From assembly GCF_001267925.1 (NCBI RefSeq), contig NZ_CP011409.1:2790001-2854000 (forward strand): DNA of 64,000 nt. Direction: 5' to 3'. The stretch is from Herbaspirillum hiltneri N3 (GTDB lineage: Bacteria; Pseudomonadota; Gammaproteobacteria; Burkholderiales; Burkholderiaceae_D). Every line of letters begins with the position of its first letter. The first letter of the stretch is position 1. A program made the position numbers and the translations under genes. Below are positions 57,250 to 64,000 of the stretch, piece by piece. The notes under the pieces are model-generated. The model was not told the origin of the DNA. It did not search any database and saw nothing but the letters and a program-made list of their open reading frames with translations.

Positions 57250-57867
57250 TCAGTCCGGGCGCGTCTTGTGCGACACGACTTCGTCGATCAGGCCGTATTC
57301 CCTGGCGCGTTCGGATGACATGAAGTTGTCGCGTTCGAGGTCGCCGGCGATGCGCTCTATCGGCTGGCGGGTGTGATGGGCCAGGATGCCGTTGAGGCGT
57401 TCACGCAGGTAGAGGATTTCGCGCGCCTGGATTTCGACGTCGGTTGCGCTTCCCTGCGAACCGCCGGACGGCTGGTGCACCATGATGCGGGCGTTAGGCA
57501 AGGCCAGCCGCTTGCCGGGTGCGCCGGCCGCCAGCAGGATGGCGCCCATGCTGGCCGCGAAGCCGGTGCACAGGGTCGAGACCTGCGGCCGGATGAACTG
57601 CATGGTGTCGTAGATCGCCAGCCCGGCATAAACCACGCCGCCCGGTGAATTGATATAAAGCGAGATGTCCTTGTCGGGATCTTCCGACTCGAGGAACAGC
57701 AACTGCGCCACGATCAGGTTTGCCGACTGATCGGTGACCGGCCCGACCAGGAAGATGATGCGCTCGCGCAGCAGCCTCGAGTAGATGTCGTAGGCGCGTT
57801 CCGAACGCCCCGATTGCTCGACGACGGTGGGGACCAGGTCCAGGGCGCGAGGGGAAAATGCAGGCAT
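57250..57867 (-). CDS. clpP: ClpP-like ATP-dependent protease proteolytic subunit
   Basis: 205 residues from ATG 57867 (AAGGA 6 nt upstream). Complete catalytic triad S106 (FAASMGA), H131 (MVHQPSGG) and D180, with the YINSPGG strand. It forms a tetradecameric barrel working with ClpX or ClpA. The usual tig-clpP-clpX-lon arrangement is absent here, so this is probably a second ClpP paralogue; the sequence is complete and likely active. Confidence 0.9.
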   Translation of the reverse strand: MPAFSPRALDLVPTVVEQSGRSERAYDIYSRLLRERIIFLVGPVTDQSANLIVAQLLFLESEDPDKDISLYINSPGGVVYAGLAIYDTMQFIRPQVSTLCTGFAASMGAILLAAGAPGKRLALPNARIMVHQPSGGSQGSATDVEIQAREILYLRERLNGILAHHTRQPIERIAGDLERDNFMSSERAREYGLIDEVVSHKTRPD

Positions 57868-58025
57868 GGCGTGTCCTTTTTCGTGAAATGTTGATGTAAG
57901 GACATGACGGTTGCCGCCGGCCTTGCGTGACGGCATGAAAATATTTTTCGCACGCTGTCACGTTTTGGCCGGCCCGGACGTCAACGAAGAGCAGTCGCCC
58001 GGCGCTGCCCATATGGAGAAATCAC

Positions 58026-58922
58026 ATGACAAGAAACCCGATCAGCGCCACCGCCACGTTCGAAGCCGCACGGCGGCGGCTGCTGTCGATCGCCTACCGC
58101 ATGCTCGGTAGCGTGGCCGAGGCGGAAGACGTCGTCCAGGAAACCTGGATTCGTTGGCACGAAGCGCAGGACCTGCCGCTCAAAACACCGGTGGCCTGGC
58201 TGACCACCGTCGCCACGCGGCTGGCGATAGACCGCCTGCGGCATCTGCAGCATGAGCGCGCCGCCACCGCCGTGCCCTGGCTGCCTGAGCCGTGGATGGA
58301 CGCGTGCGCGCCGTCGGCCGAAGACGCGGTGTCGATGCTGTCGGACCTGTCGTATGGCGTGCTGCTGATGCTGGAACGCCTGAGTCCGGATGAGCGGGCG
58401 GCCTTGCTGCTGCACGAAGTGTTCGATTGCCAGTACGAGGAGATCGCACGCACGCTGGACAAGACGGCGGTGCATTGCCGGCAACTGGTGCGCAGGGCGA
58501 AGGAGCGCGTGCAGTCGGACCGGGTACGCCGGATTGCGGACGAACAGGTGTGCCGCGAGACGGCGCAAGAGTTCGTGGCGGCGATCTGTCGCCAGGACAA
58601 GCAGGCCCTGCTGCAATTGCTGGCGCCGGATGCCGTGGTGGTGGGCAATGGTGGTATTGGCGGGATCGGTACGCAGGCGGCGAGCGGTTTTGTCGGCGCC
58701 CTCATGTCAATGAGCATGCCGGGCATGCGGATCGAATGCGCCGGCATCAACGGCGGATGGGGCGCGACATTTTTGCAGCACGGAAAAATTGTTCTCGCGC
58801 TCAGCTTCGCGATGGACGGACCGGCGATCCGCACGGTGTATGCGATCGCCGACCCGGGCCGGCATGGACAGAGCGCTGCGCCGGCGGTTTTGCAGTTGCT
58901 GCAAGAAGCCATCGCGGCTTGA
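58026..58922 (+). CDS. ECF sigma factor, ECF41/SigJ type with SnoaL-like C-terminus
   Basis: 298 residues. Sigma-2 (about 12-80: RLLSIAYRMLGSVAEAEDVVQETWIRW), the WLPEP linker typical of ECF41, sigma-4 (about 112-165: LSPDERAALLLHEVF) and a C-terminal SnoaL-like domain (about 178-298) that tunes activity. The expected DGGGR-like motif is altered (NGGIGG) and the end reads ADPGR instead of NPDKL. The usual neighbour, a carboxymuconolactone decarboxylase/oxidoreductase, is absent. Confidence 0.87.
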   Translation: MTRNPISATATFEAARRRLLSIAYRMLGSVAEAEDVVQETWIRWHEAQDLPLKTPVAWLTTVATRLAIDRLRHLQHERAATAVPWLPEPWMDACAPSAEDAVSMLSDLSYGVLLMLERLSPDERAALLLHEVFDCQYEEIARTLDKTAVHCRQLVRRAKERVQSDRVRRIADEQVCRETAQEFVAAICRQDKQALLQLLAPDAVVVGNGGIGGIGTQAASGFVGALMSMSMPGMRIECAGINGGWGATFLQHGKIVLALSFAMDGPAIRTVYAIADPGRHGQSAAPAVLQLLQEAIAA

Positions 58923-59005
58923 CTGTCAAATAGCAAGAAGCGCCGTGCGCGCCCGCTCGCTTTGCCTCATCATGGCGGCTTGCGCGCGGCATTCCACTTA
59001 TCGAC

Positions 59006-59647
59006 ATGACAACAACAACCAGCAACGACGTACCAGGACTGATCACGGCGGAGGACGGCAAGGTGTATTGCGCCTGGCATGTGGCCATGCCCGAATACCA
59101 TGGCGGCGAATGGGGCAGGCCGGTGGCCGATGACGTGCGGCTGTTCGAGAAGATTTGCCTGGAGGGATTCCAGTCCGGGCTGGCGTGGATCACCATCCTG
59201 CGCAAGCGCGAGAATTTCCGCGCCGCGTTCGACGGTTTCGATTTCCATCGCGTGGCGCGCTACACGGAGCAAGACGTGGAACGCCTGCTCGGCGACGCCG
59301 GCATTATTCGCAACCGCGCCAAGATCGTCTCCGCCATCAACAACGCCCGCCGCGCCATCGAACTGGTCGACGAAGCCGGTTCGCTGGCGGCCTGGTTCTG
59401 GCAATTCGAACCCGCCGCAAAAGACCGGCCCAAGATCCTCACGCTCGACTATTGGCAGGCCAATCCCACCTCGGAAGCCTCGGTGGCGTTGTCGAAAGCA
59501 CTCAAGAAACGCGGCTGGACCTTCGTCGGCCCGACCACGATTTATGCCTTCATGCAGGCGATGGGTCTGGTCAATGACCACCTGACCGGCTGCGCCTGCC
59601 GCAAGACGGTGGAAGCAGAGCGCAAGACGTTCCGGCGACCGGGTTGA
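59006..59647 (+). CDS. tag: DNA-3-methyladenine glycosylase I
   Basis: 213 residues. Zinc-binding residues match E. coli Tag: C22, H32 in YHGGEWG, and H/C in NDHLTGCACR. The helix-hairpin-helix region GIIRNRAKIVSAINNA and the GFQSGLAWITILRKRENF pocket are present. It excises 3-methyladenine from alkylated DNA to start base-excision repair. It starts 84 bp after the sigma gene and ends 1 bp before the convergent dehydrogenase. Confidence 0.93.
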   Translation: MTTTTSNDVPGLITAEDGKVYCAWHVAMPEYHGGEWGRPVADDVRLFEKICLEGFQSGLAWITILRKRENFRAAFDGFDFHRVARYTEQDVERLLGDAGIIRNRAKIVSAINNARRAIELVDEAGSLAAWFWQFEPAAKDRPKILTLDYWQANPTSEASVALSKALKKRGWTFVGPTTIYAFMQAMGLVNDHLTGCACRKTVEAERKTFRRPG

Positions 59648-59648
59648 A

Positions 59649-61103
59649 TCAGATTCCCCCCATGCACAAGTACTTGATGACCAGGTAGTCGTCGATGCCG
59701 TAGTGCGATCCCTCGCGTCCCATGCCCGATTGCTTGACGCCGCCGAACGGGGCGACTTCGTTGGAGATCAGGCCGGTATTGATGCCGACGATGCCGCTTT
59801 CCAGTGCTTCGGCAACACGCCAGATGCGGCCGATATCACGCGAATAGAAATAGCTGGCCAGTCCGAACTCGGTATCGTTGGCCTGCGCCAGCACTTCATC
59901 ATCCGTCTTGAAACGGAACAGCGGCGCCATCGGACCGAAGGTTTCTTCGCGCGCGATCTTCATGTCGGCGGTGACGTCGGCAATCACGGTCGGCTCGAAG
60001 AACCCGTGTCCCAGCGCATGGCGCTTGCCGCCCAACAGCACGCGCCCACCCTTGGCGAGGGCGTCGGCGACGTGCTGTTCGACTTTCTGTACTGCTTTCT
60101 CGTCGATCAGCGGACCTTGTGTGACGCCGCTATCGAGACCGTTGCCGACCTTCAGCTTCGCCACGGCGGCGACCAGCTTGTCGGCAAACTGGTTGTAGAC
60201 GCCGTCTTGTACGTAGATGCGATTGGCGCAGACGCAGGTTTGTCCGGTATTGCGGAACTTGGAGGCGATCGCGCCTTCTACCGCCGCGTCGAGATCGGCA
60301 TCGTCGAACACGATGAAGGGCGCATTGCCGCCCAGTTCCAGCGATATCTTCTTGATGGTCGCCGCGCATTGCTCCATCAGCAGCTTACCGACTGCGGTCG
60401 AGCCGGTGAAGCTCAGCTTGCGCACGATGGGGTTGCCCGTCATCTCGGCGCCGATCACCTTGGATGAACCGGTGACGACGTTCAATACGCCGGCCGGCAC
60501 GCCTGCACGTTCGGCCAGCACCGCCAGCGCCAATGCGGAAAACGGCGTCGCCTCGGCCGGCTTGAGCACCATCGGACAGCCCGCCGCGAGCGCAGGACCG
60601 GCCTTGCGCGTAATCATCGCCGCCGGGAAATTCCATGGCGTGATGGCCGCACAGACGCCGATCGGTTCCTTGATGACGACGATGCGGTTGTCGGGCGCCG
60701 GCGAGGGAATGGTGTCGCCATAAGTACGTTTGGCTTCTTCGCCGAACCATTCGATGAACGAGGCGGCGTAAGCGATTTCGCCCTTGGATTCGGCCAGCGG
60801 TTTGCCTTGCTCGGCCGTCATGATCAGGGCCAGGTCGTCGGCGTTGGCGAGCATCAGATCGTTCCATTTACGCAGGACGGCGGCGCGCTCCCTGGCGGTT
60901 TTCTTGCGCCAGGCCGGCCATGCCGCCTGCGCGGCCTCGATCGCGCGCCGGGTTTCATCCGTGCCCATGTCGGGTACCGTGCCGAGCTTGTCGCCGGTGG
61001 CCGGATTGGTGACGGCGCGCGTACCGCCGTCGTCGGCATTGCACCAGGCGCCGTTGATGTAGCCCTGCTGACGCAGCAGGGAAGGATCTTTGAGTTGCAG
61101 CAT
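59649..61103 (-). CDS. gabD: NAD(P)-dependent succinate-semialdehyde dehydrogenase
   Basis: 484 residues from ATG 61103 (AGGAG 6 nt upstream; the frame extends to 61241 without support). Aldehyde dehydrogenase with catalytic C290 (GQTCVCANRIY), E256 (LELGGNAP) and N159 (PWNFP), co-linear with E. coli GabD. It oxidises succinate semialdehyde to succinate. Close relatives also oxidise 2-ketoglutarate semialdehyde, which would link it to kdgD and udh in this window; that is inference. A terminator separates it from the upstream hypothetical gene. Confidence 0.9.
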   Translation of the reverse strand: MLQLKDPSLLRQQGYINGAWCNADDGGTRAVTNPATGDKLGTVPDMGTDETRRAIEAAQAAWPAWRKKTARERAAVLRKWNDLMLANADDLALIMTAEQGKPLAESKGEIAYAASFIEWFGEEAKRTYGDTIPSPAPDNRIVVIKEPIGVCAAITPWNFPAAMITRKAGPALAAGCPMVLKPAEATPFSALALAVLAERAGVPAGVLNVVTGSSKVIGAEMTGNPIVRKLSFTGSTAVGKLLMEQCAATIKKISLELGGNAPFIVFDDADLDAAVEGAIASKFRNTGQTCVCANRIYVQDGVYNQFADKLVAAVAKLKVGNGLDSGVTQGPLIDEKAVQKVEQHVADALAKGGRVLLGGKRHALGHGFFEPTVIADVTADMKIAREETFGPMAPLFRFKTDDEVLAQANDTEFGLASYFYSRDIGRIWRVAEALESGIVGINTGLISNEVAPFGGVKQSGMGREGSHYGIDDYLVIKYLCMGGI

Positions 61104-61216
61104 TGATAACTCCTGTCCGTTGAGAAGCGCTGCGGCAATCACGATGTCTCCCGCAGATAATCTTTTGGATCGGATTCGGCTGAAAGGTTCGGAGGTTTTT
61201 CGGCGCGGAAAAGAAC

Positions 61217-61249
61217 AAGGCCCGTTGCGCATGAAGCACAACGGGCCTT
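61217..61249 (-). terminator. Intrinsic terminator after the 241-residue hypothetical gene
   Basis: Perfect 11-bp stem (AAGGCCCGTTG at 61217-61227 with CAACGGGCCTT at 61239-61249) with an 11-nt loop, followed on the minus strand by a T-rich stretch (TTGTTCTTTT). It starts 20 nt after the stop codon of the upstream gene. Confidence 0.85.
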
Positions 61250-61268
61250 GGATCGGGGCGATTCGGAT

Positions 61269-61994
61269 TCAGGCAAACACGCTGCGATACCAAGCGAGGG
61301 CGCGGCCGAGGAAGCCGTCGGCTTCTTCTTCAAACAGATACGGTTTCTTGTCGCGCAGGCGATCGAGGATTTCCTTTTCTTCCTTTTCCTTGACCGTGCC
61401 GTAGGCGATGCCGAGTGTGAGCAGCGTGCGCAGCGAGCCGAGTTTTTCCCTGGCGACGGCGCCGCGTGCATGTTCGACCGCGATCTTGGCGTCGTGCAGT
61501 TGCTGCGCCCACGAACGCGCCAGACGCCATGCCGGGGTCTTCAGCGCCTCTTCGGCCTTGGCGATGCTGATCGCCGCCGACTTGATTTGCGCGGCGAGGA
61601 CGTCGATCTGCGATTCGTCGCCCTTGGCTTGCTTGACGATGGATGTCGCCCAGGCCTTCGACGCGGCGGTCAGTTCATCGATGCTCCAGTCATGCCGCAC
61701 GGCGATATGGAAACCGTAATTGGAGGCTTGCGAGATCAGGATCGCGACCACGTCGGGAAAGTCCTTGTCGAGCGCGCGCTTGGCCCATGCGTACTGGCCC
61801 GACAGCATCAGGTGCTGCACGGCGGCTTCGGTCAGGAAGGTGGTGTTGTCGGAGAGTTTCGCCAGCATGAAGCTCTCGAAGGTCGGCGAGACAAATCCCG
61901 AATCGCACTTCAGCGAGAGGCGATTGAAGTTCTTGTAGTCGCGGTCGAGCGAATCGTAGACTTCATCTTTGAGGTTGAGATTGAGTTTTTTCAT
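61269..61994 (-). CDS. Hypothetical protein, helical, no recognised family
   Basis: 241 residues from ATG 61994. Almost entirely helical by residue pattern, with charged heptad-like segments (SQIDVLAAQIKSAAISIAKAEE, EKEEKEILDRLRDKK) and two scattered cysteines at most. There is no signal peptide or membrane helix. Base composition resembles the neighbours. It has its own terminator. Function unknown. Confidence 0.7.
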   Translation of the reverse strand: MKKLNLNLKDEVYDSLDRDYKNFNRLSLKCDSGFVSPTFESFMLAKLSDNTTFLTEAAVQHLMLSGQYAWAKRALDKDFPDVVAILISQASNYGFHIAVRHDWSIDELTAASKAWATSIVKQAKGDESQIDVLAAQIKSAAISIAKAEEALKTPAWRLARSWAQQLHDAKIAVEHARGAVAREKLGSLRTLLTLGIAYGTVKEKEEKEILDRLRDKKPYLFEEEADGFLGRALAWYRSVFA

Positions 61995-62164
61995 AGTGTT
62001 TCCCTGGAGCCCTGGCGTGTTGTCGGATCGACATGCATGACGCTGCCGACCTTCGAAATTTTAATCGCAAATCAGCCGCCGCATTGAATTCGCAGCGAGA
62101 GGGCATGGTGCATGAGGGTTAACGGCAGCAATCGGGAAAACTTTTCCTGTGGAAATTTCGCGGA

Positions 62165-62196
62165 AAAAAAGAAGCCCGGCAAACCCGGGCTTTTTC
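62165..62196. terminator. Bidirectional intrinsic terminator
   Basis: AAGCCCGG (62172-62179) and CCGGGCTT (62185-62192) form an 8-bp stem with a 5-nt loop, flanked by A-run and T-run. It has no intact gene directly before it on the plus strand, so it may be left from a deleted gene. Confidence 0.85.
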
Positions 62197-62223
62197 GCAT
62201 GCATCGGCAAGGTTTCCCCTAGA

Positions 62224-62251
62224 ATACGCCCACTCAGATACGCCCACTCAG
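62224..62251. repeat. Tandem duplication of 14 bp
   Basis: ATACGCCCACTCAG is present twice in direct tandem (62224-62237 and 62238-62251), 20 bp before an orphan start codon at 62271. It is a recent slip-strand or repair duplication in a promoter-like stretch. Confidence 0.85.
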
Positions 62252-62270
62252 CCTTGAAAGCACACACCAT

Positions 62271-62335
62271 GGACAGCAAGCCGCAACCCGATATGGTCAC
62301 CATCGTGATCCAGCACGACATCCGCGCCGGTGCGC
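62271..62335 (+). pseudogene. 5' remnant of an unidentified gene
   Basis: ATG 62271 opens a frame reading MDSKPQPDMVTIVIQHDIRAG, which looks like a genuine N-terminus, possibly the first beta strand of an antibiotic biosynthesis monooxygenase (ABM) domain. After about residue 24 the frame turns into the shifted sequence of an ABC ATPase and soon stops. It appears to be a gene start cut by a deletion junction near 62335. Confidence 0.5.
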
Positions 62336-62788
62336 ATGCGCTGTATCGGCTACAAGCCGCAGGAGCCGTTCCTGTTCGACGGCAGCCTGGCGGCCAACAT
62401 CTTCGTGGGCGACCGCATCGGCAGCGACGAATATGAAGCGGCGCTAGCGGTATCCGGCGTGGACGACCTGATTGCGCGCGGTGAGCTGCGTCTGGACCAG
62501 ATGCTCAAGGCGCCCGGCAACCTGTCCGGCGGTCAGCGCCAGATGGTAGCGCTGGCGCGTGCGGTAGCGGGCATGCCGACCGTGATGCTGCTGGATGAAC
62601 CGACTACCGGCATCGACCTGTCGACGGAAACCAGGATCATCCAGAAACTCATGGCGTATTCGGCGCAACGCACTCTGGTGGTGGCGACACATAGCACCGC
62701 TCTGCTCAGGTGCATGGATCGCATCATCGTGCTCAACGACGGCAAGATCGTCGCCGACGGACCGAGCGCGGCGATCTTGCAGCAGTAG
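62330..62788 (+). pseudogene. C-terminal remnant of a type I secretion ABC transporter
   Basis: 152 codons that hold only the second half of an ABC nucleotide-binding domain: Q-loop region IGYKPQEPFLFDGSL, signature LSGGQRQMVALARAV, Walker B VMLLDEPTTGIDL and H-loop ATHSTAL, ending DGPSAAILQQ. The membrane domain, peptidase-like domain and Walker A are missing. The style is that of HlyB/LapB exporters. It is probably untranslated or non-functional, and it lies directly before a large adhesin gene, a likely former substrate. Confidence 0.85.
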
Positions 62789-62794
62789 TAACGG

Positions 62795-62975
62795 TAACAG
62801 CAACAATAGCAGCAACAGCGGCAACAGCAGCAACAGCGGCAACAGCAGCAACAGCAGCAACAGCGGCAACAGCAGCAACAGCAGCAACAGCAGCAACAGC
62901 AGCAACAGCAGCAACAGCAGCAACAGCAGCAACAGCAGCAACAGCAGCAACAGCAGCAACAGCAGCAACAGCGGC
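62795..62975. repeat. 9-bp tandem repeat array
   Basis: About 20 imperfect copies of AGCAGCAAC, some as AGCGGCAAC, directly after the ABC remnant. Since the unit is a multiple of three, every frame stays open and reads as Asn-Ser-Ser, Ala-Thr-Ala, Leu or Cys runs; none is a credible protein. It is a likely slippage-prone variable-number repeat between the remnant and the adhesin gene. Confidence 0.9.
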
Positions 62976-63056
62976 ATCGAACGGAAAAAGGGCAGTGCGG
63001 CGAAGCCATCGTGCGCTGCCATGATTATGTGATTGACTTCCTCAGCGAGGTTTGAC

Positions 63057-64000
63057 ATGGCGACAGCAGCTTCATCGAAAGCAAGTTCGGCAAATCCGGC
63101 CAATTCGGCAAACGCAGCCAATGCCGCGCAGGCCGTCACCGGCTCCGCGCGCGTGACCATGCCCGATCAGAACGGCAGCTTCCATCTCAACGTGCCGCGC
63201 GGTGCGGTCAAGCACGTGCAGGTGGTGGACGTCGACATGGTCCTGCAGCTTGAAGACGGCAGCAAGGTCGTCCTGGCCGGCGGCGCGATGGGCGCCATGG
63301 ACGAGAAGTCGAAGATTGTTTTCGCCGATGCCTCGCAGGACACCGGCCGCTTGCTCGACCTGGTCGGCAAGATCCCGCTGCGCAACAATGACCAGTCGCT
63401 GATACTCAATTCCGATCCGGTGAATACTCAGGACCGTGCCAATAATTCCGATAGCCACGGTGTGCCGGAAAACCACTTCACCTCCAACAACAATTCGGCC
63501 CAGGTCAATCCAGCCGCCACCAGCCAGTTGGCCAAGATCATCCAGGACAACGCCGGTTCGCTGACCAGCAACGGCCTGCAAAATCTGGTGCTGCCGTCGA
63601 TCCCGGTGCCGCCTGCGCCGCCGGTGACGACCGGCGCCGATTCGCTGATCAAACAAGTATCCCCGGAGATATCGGAGCGTCCGGGTTCGGTGCTGACACC
63701 GATCGTGGTGGGCCCGCAAACGCCGGCGATGACGCTCAACCTGCTCAACCTGACAACCCAGACCCAGGTCGGCAGCGTGCTGCACGGCAGCGGCGGCTCG
63801 GTCGCCTCGGCCATCGACGGTTCCAACTCGGTGCAGTTTGCGCCGCAGGTGATCAACGCCGGCAACGATGTCCATACCATCTACGCCACCAGCAGCAACA
63901 CGCAGAGCGATTTCATCAAGATATTCAAGGTCAACGTCACCGGCGACGGTACCGTGAAATCCGTGCTGATCAGCGGCGTGCCGTCAACCATGACGATTTT
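63057..64000 (+). CDS. Large surface adhesin, N-terminal part (runs off the window)
   Basis: 314 codons visible from ATG 63057 (GAGG 7 nt upstream), open to the right edge. There is no Sec signal peptide, as expected for type I secretion. After an Ala/Asn/Ser-rich start, about 30-125 forms a compact domain (NGSFHLNVPRGAVKHVQVVD, LEDGSKVVLAGGAMG) like the N-terminal prefix/retention region of BapA/LapA-type adhesins, then a Pro/Asn-rich linker and the start of beta-rich Ig-like repeats (VNAGNDVHTIYATSSNTQSD-like strand pattern). It would act in surface attachment or biofilm. Its neighbouring ABC exporter gene is only a remnant, so export needs another system. Confidence 0.7.
   Translation, partial: MATAASSKASSANPANSANAANAAQAVTGSARVTMPDQNGSFHLNVPRGAVKHVQVVDVDMVLQLEDGSKVVLAGGAMGAMDEKSKIVFADASQDTGRLLDLVGKIPLRNNDQSLILNSDPVNTQDRANNSDSHGVPENHFTSNNNSAQVNPAATSQLAKIIQDNAGSLTSNGLQNLVLPSIPVPPAPPVTTGADSLIKQVSPEISERPGSVLTPIVVGPQTPAMTLNLLNLTTQTQVGSVLHGSGGSVASAIDGSNSVQFAPQVINAGNDVHTIYATSSNTQSDFIKIFKVNVTGDGTVKSVLISGVPSTMTI

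Noticed and set aside
62444..63160. Minus-strand frames with long poly-Leu or poly-Cys runs
   Set aside because: They are translations of the 9-bp repeat array, not proteins.

Overview
The window looks like chromosomal DNA of a GC-rich betaproteobacterium, most likely an Oxalobacteraceae member of the Herbaspirillum type. This is inferred from the cbb3 oxidase gene order, the DUF3141 and DUF4186 genes, the uronate oxidation genes and overall codon use; no rRNA or marker gene settles it. Genes are densely packed and many adjacent stops and starts overlap by 1-13 bases. I see no tRNA, rRNA, CRISPR array, intact insertion sequence or phage module.

Layout. 1-8.8 kb: a truncated PepSY membrane protein, a lone CheY-like receiver, an orphan fimbrial adhesin inserted next to an HDOD gene (the adhesin is bracketed by two copies of the HDOD 3' end), a PhaC-like DUF3141 protein with a Lys/Ala tail, a fatty acid desaturase and OmpW. 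8.9-20.4 kb: a microaerobic respiration block made of hemN, a TauE-like membrane protein, ccoI, ccoS, ccoNOQP, ccoG, ccoH, a small membrane protein and an iron-sulfur Fnr regulator. FNR boxes lie before ompW/hemN (two), ccoN and fnr. 20.5-23.2 kb: arsR-ACR3-arsC-arsH arsenic resistance. 23.3-29.7 kb: a hypothetical protein, a hydrolase, fused dihydroxyacetone kinase, an AraC regulator and two NTF2-like proteins, one apparently frameshifted. 29.8-35.8 kb: kdgD and udh (uronate to 2-ketoglutarate semialdehyde) facing away from each other, then a family-3 ABC uptake operon. The next step, semialdehyde oxidation, could use the semialdehyde dehydrogenase at 59.6-61.1 kb.

35.8-44.2 kb: NlpC/P60 hydrolase, an unusual Nramp homologue, DUF4186, large catalase katE, and a tightly overlapping four-gene set (acyl-CoA dehydrogenase-like, PIG-L deacetylase, NodS-like methyltransferase, family-2 glycosyltransferase) that reads as an uncharacterised biosynthetic pathway. 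44.4-55 kb: two-gene NHEJ repair (ku-ligD) plus a coupled 80-residue protein, flanked by related receiver domains (a lone response regulator and a giant hybrid kinase), then a PAS-PAS-GGDEF-EAL protein. 55.2-62 kb: threonine dehydratase-like enzyme, proline iminopeptidase, a ClpP paralogue, an ECF41-type sigma factor, 3-methyladenine glycosylase I, semialdehyde dehydrogenase and a hypothetical protein. 62-64 kb: a rearrangement scar (gene-start remnant joined to the C-terminal part of a type I secretion ABC protein), a 9-bp tandem repeat array, and the start of a large, probably type I-secreted adhesin that runs off the right edge.

The best candidates for undescribed biology are the four-gene pathway after katE, the small protein coupled to ligD, and the remodelled secretion/adhesin locus at the right end.
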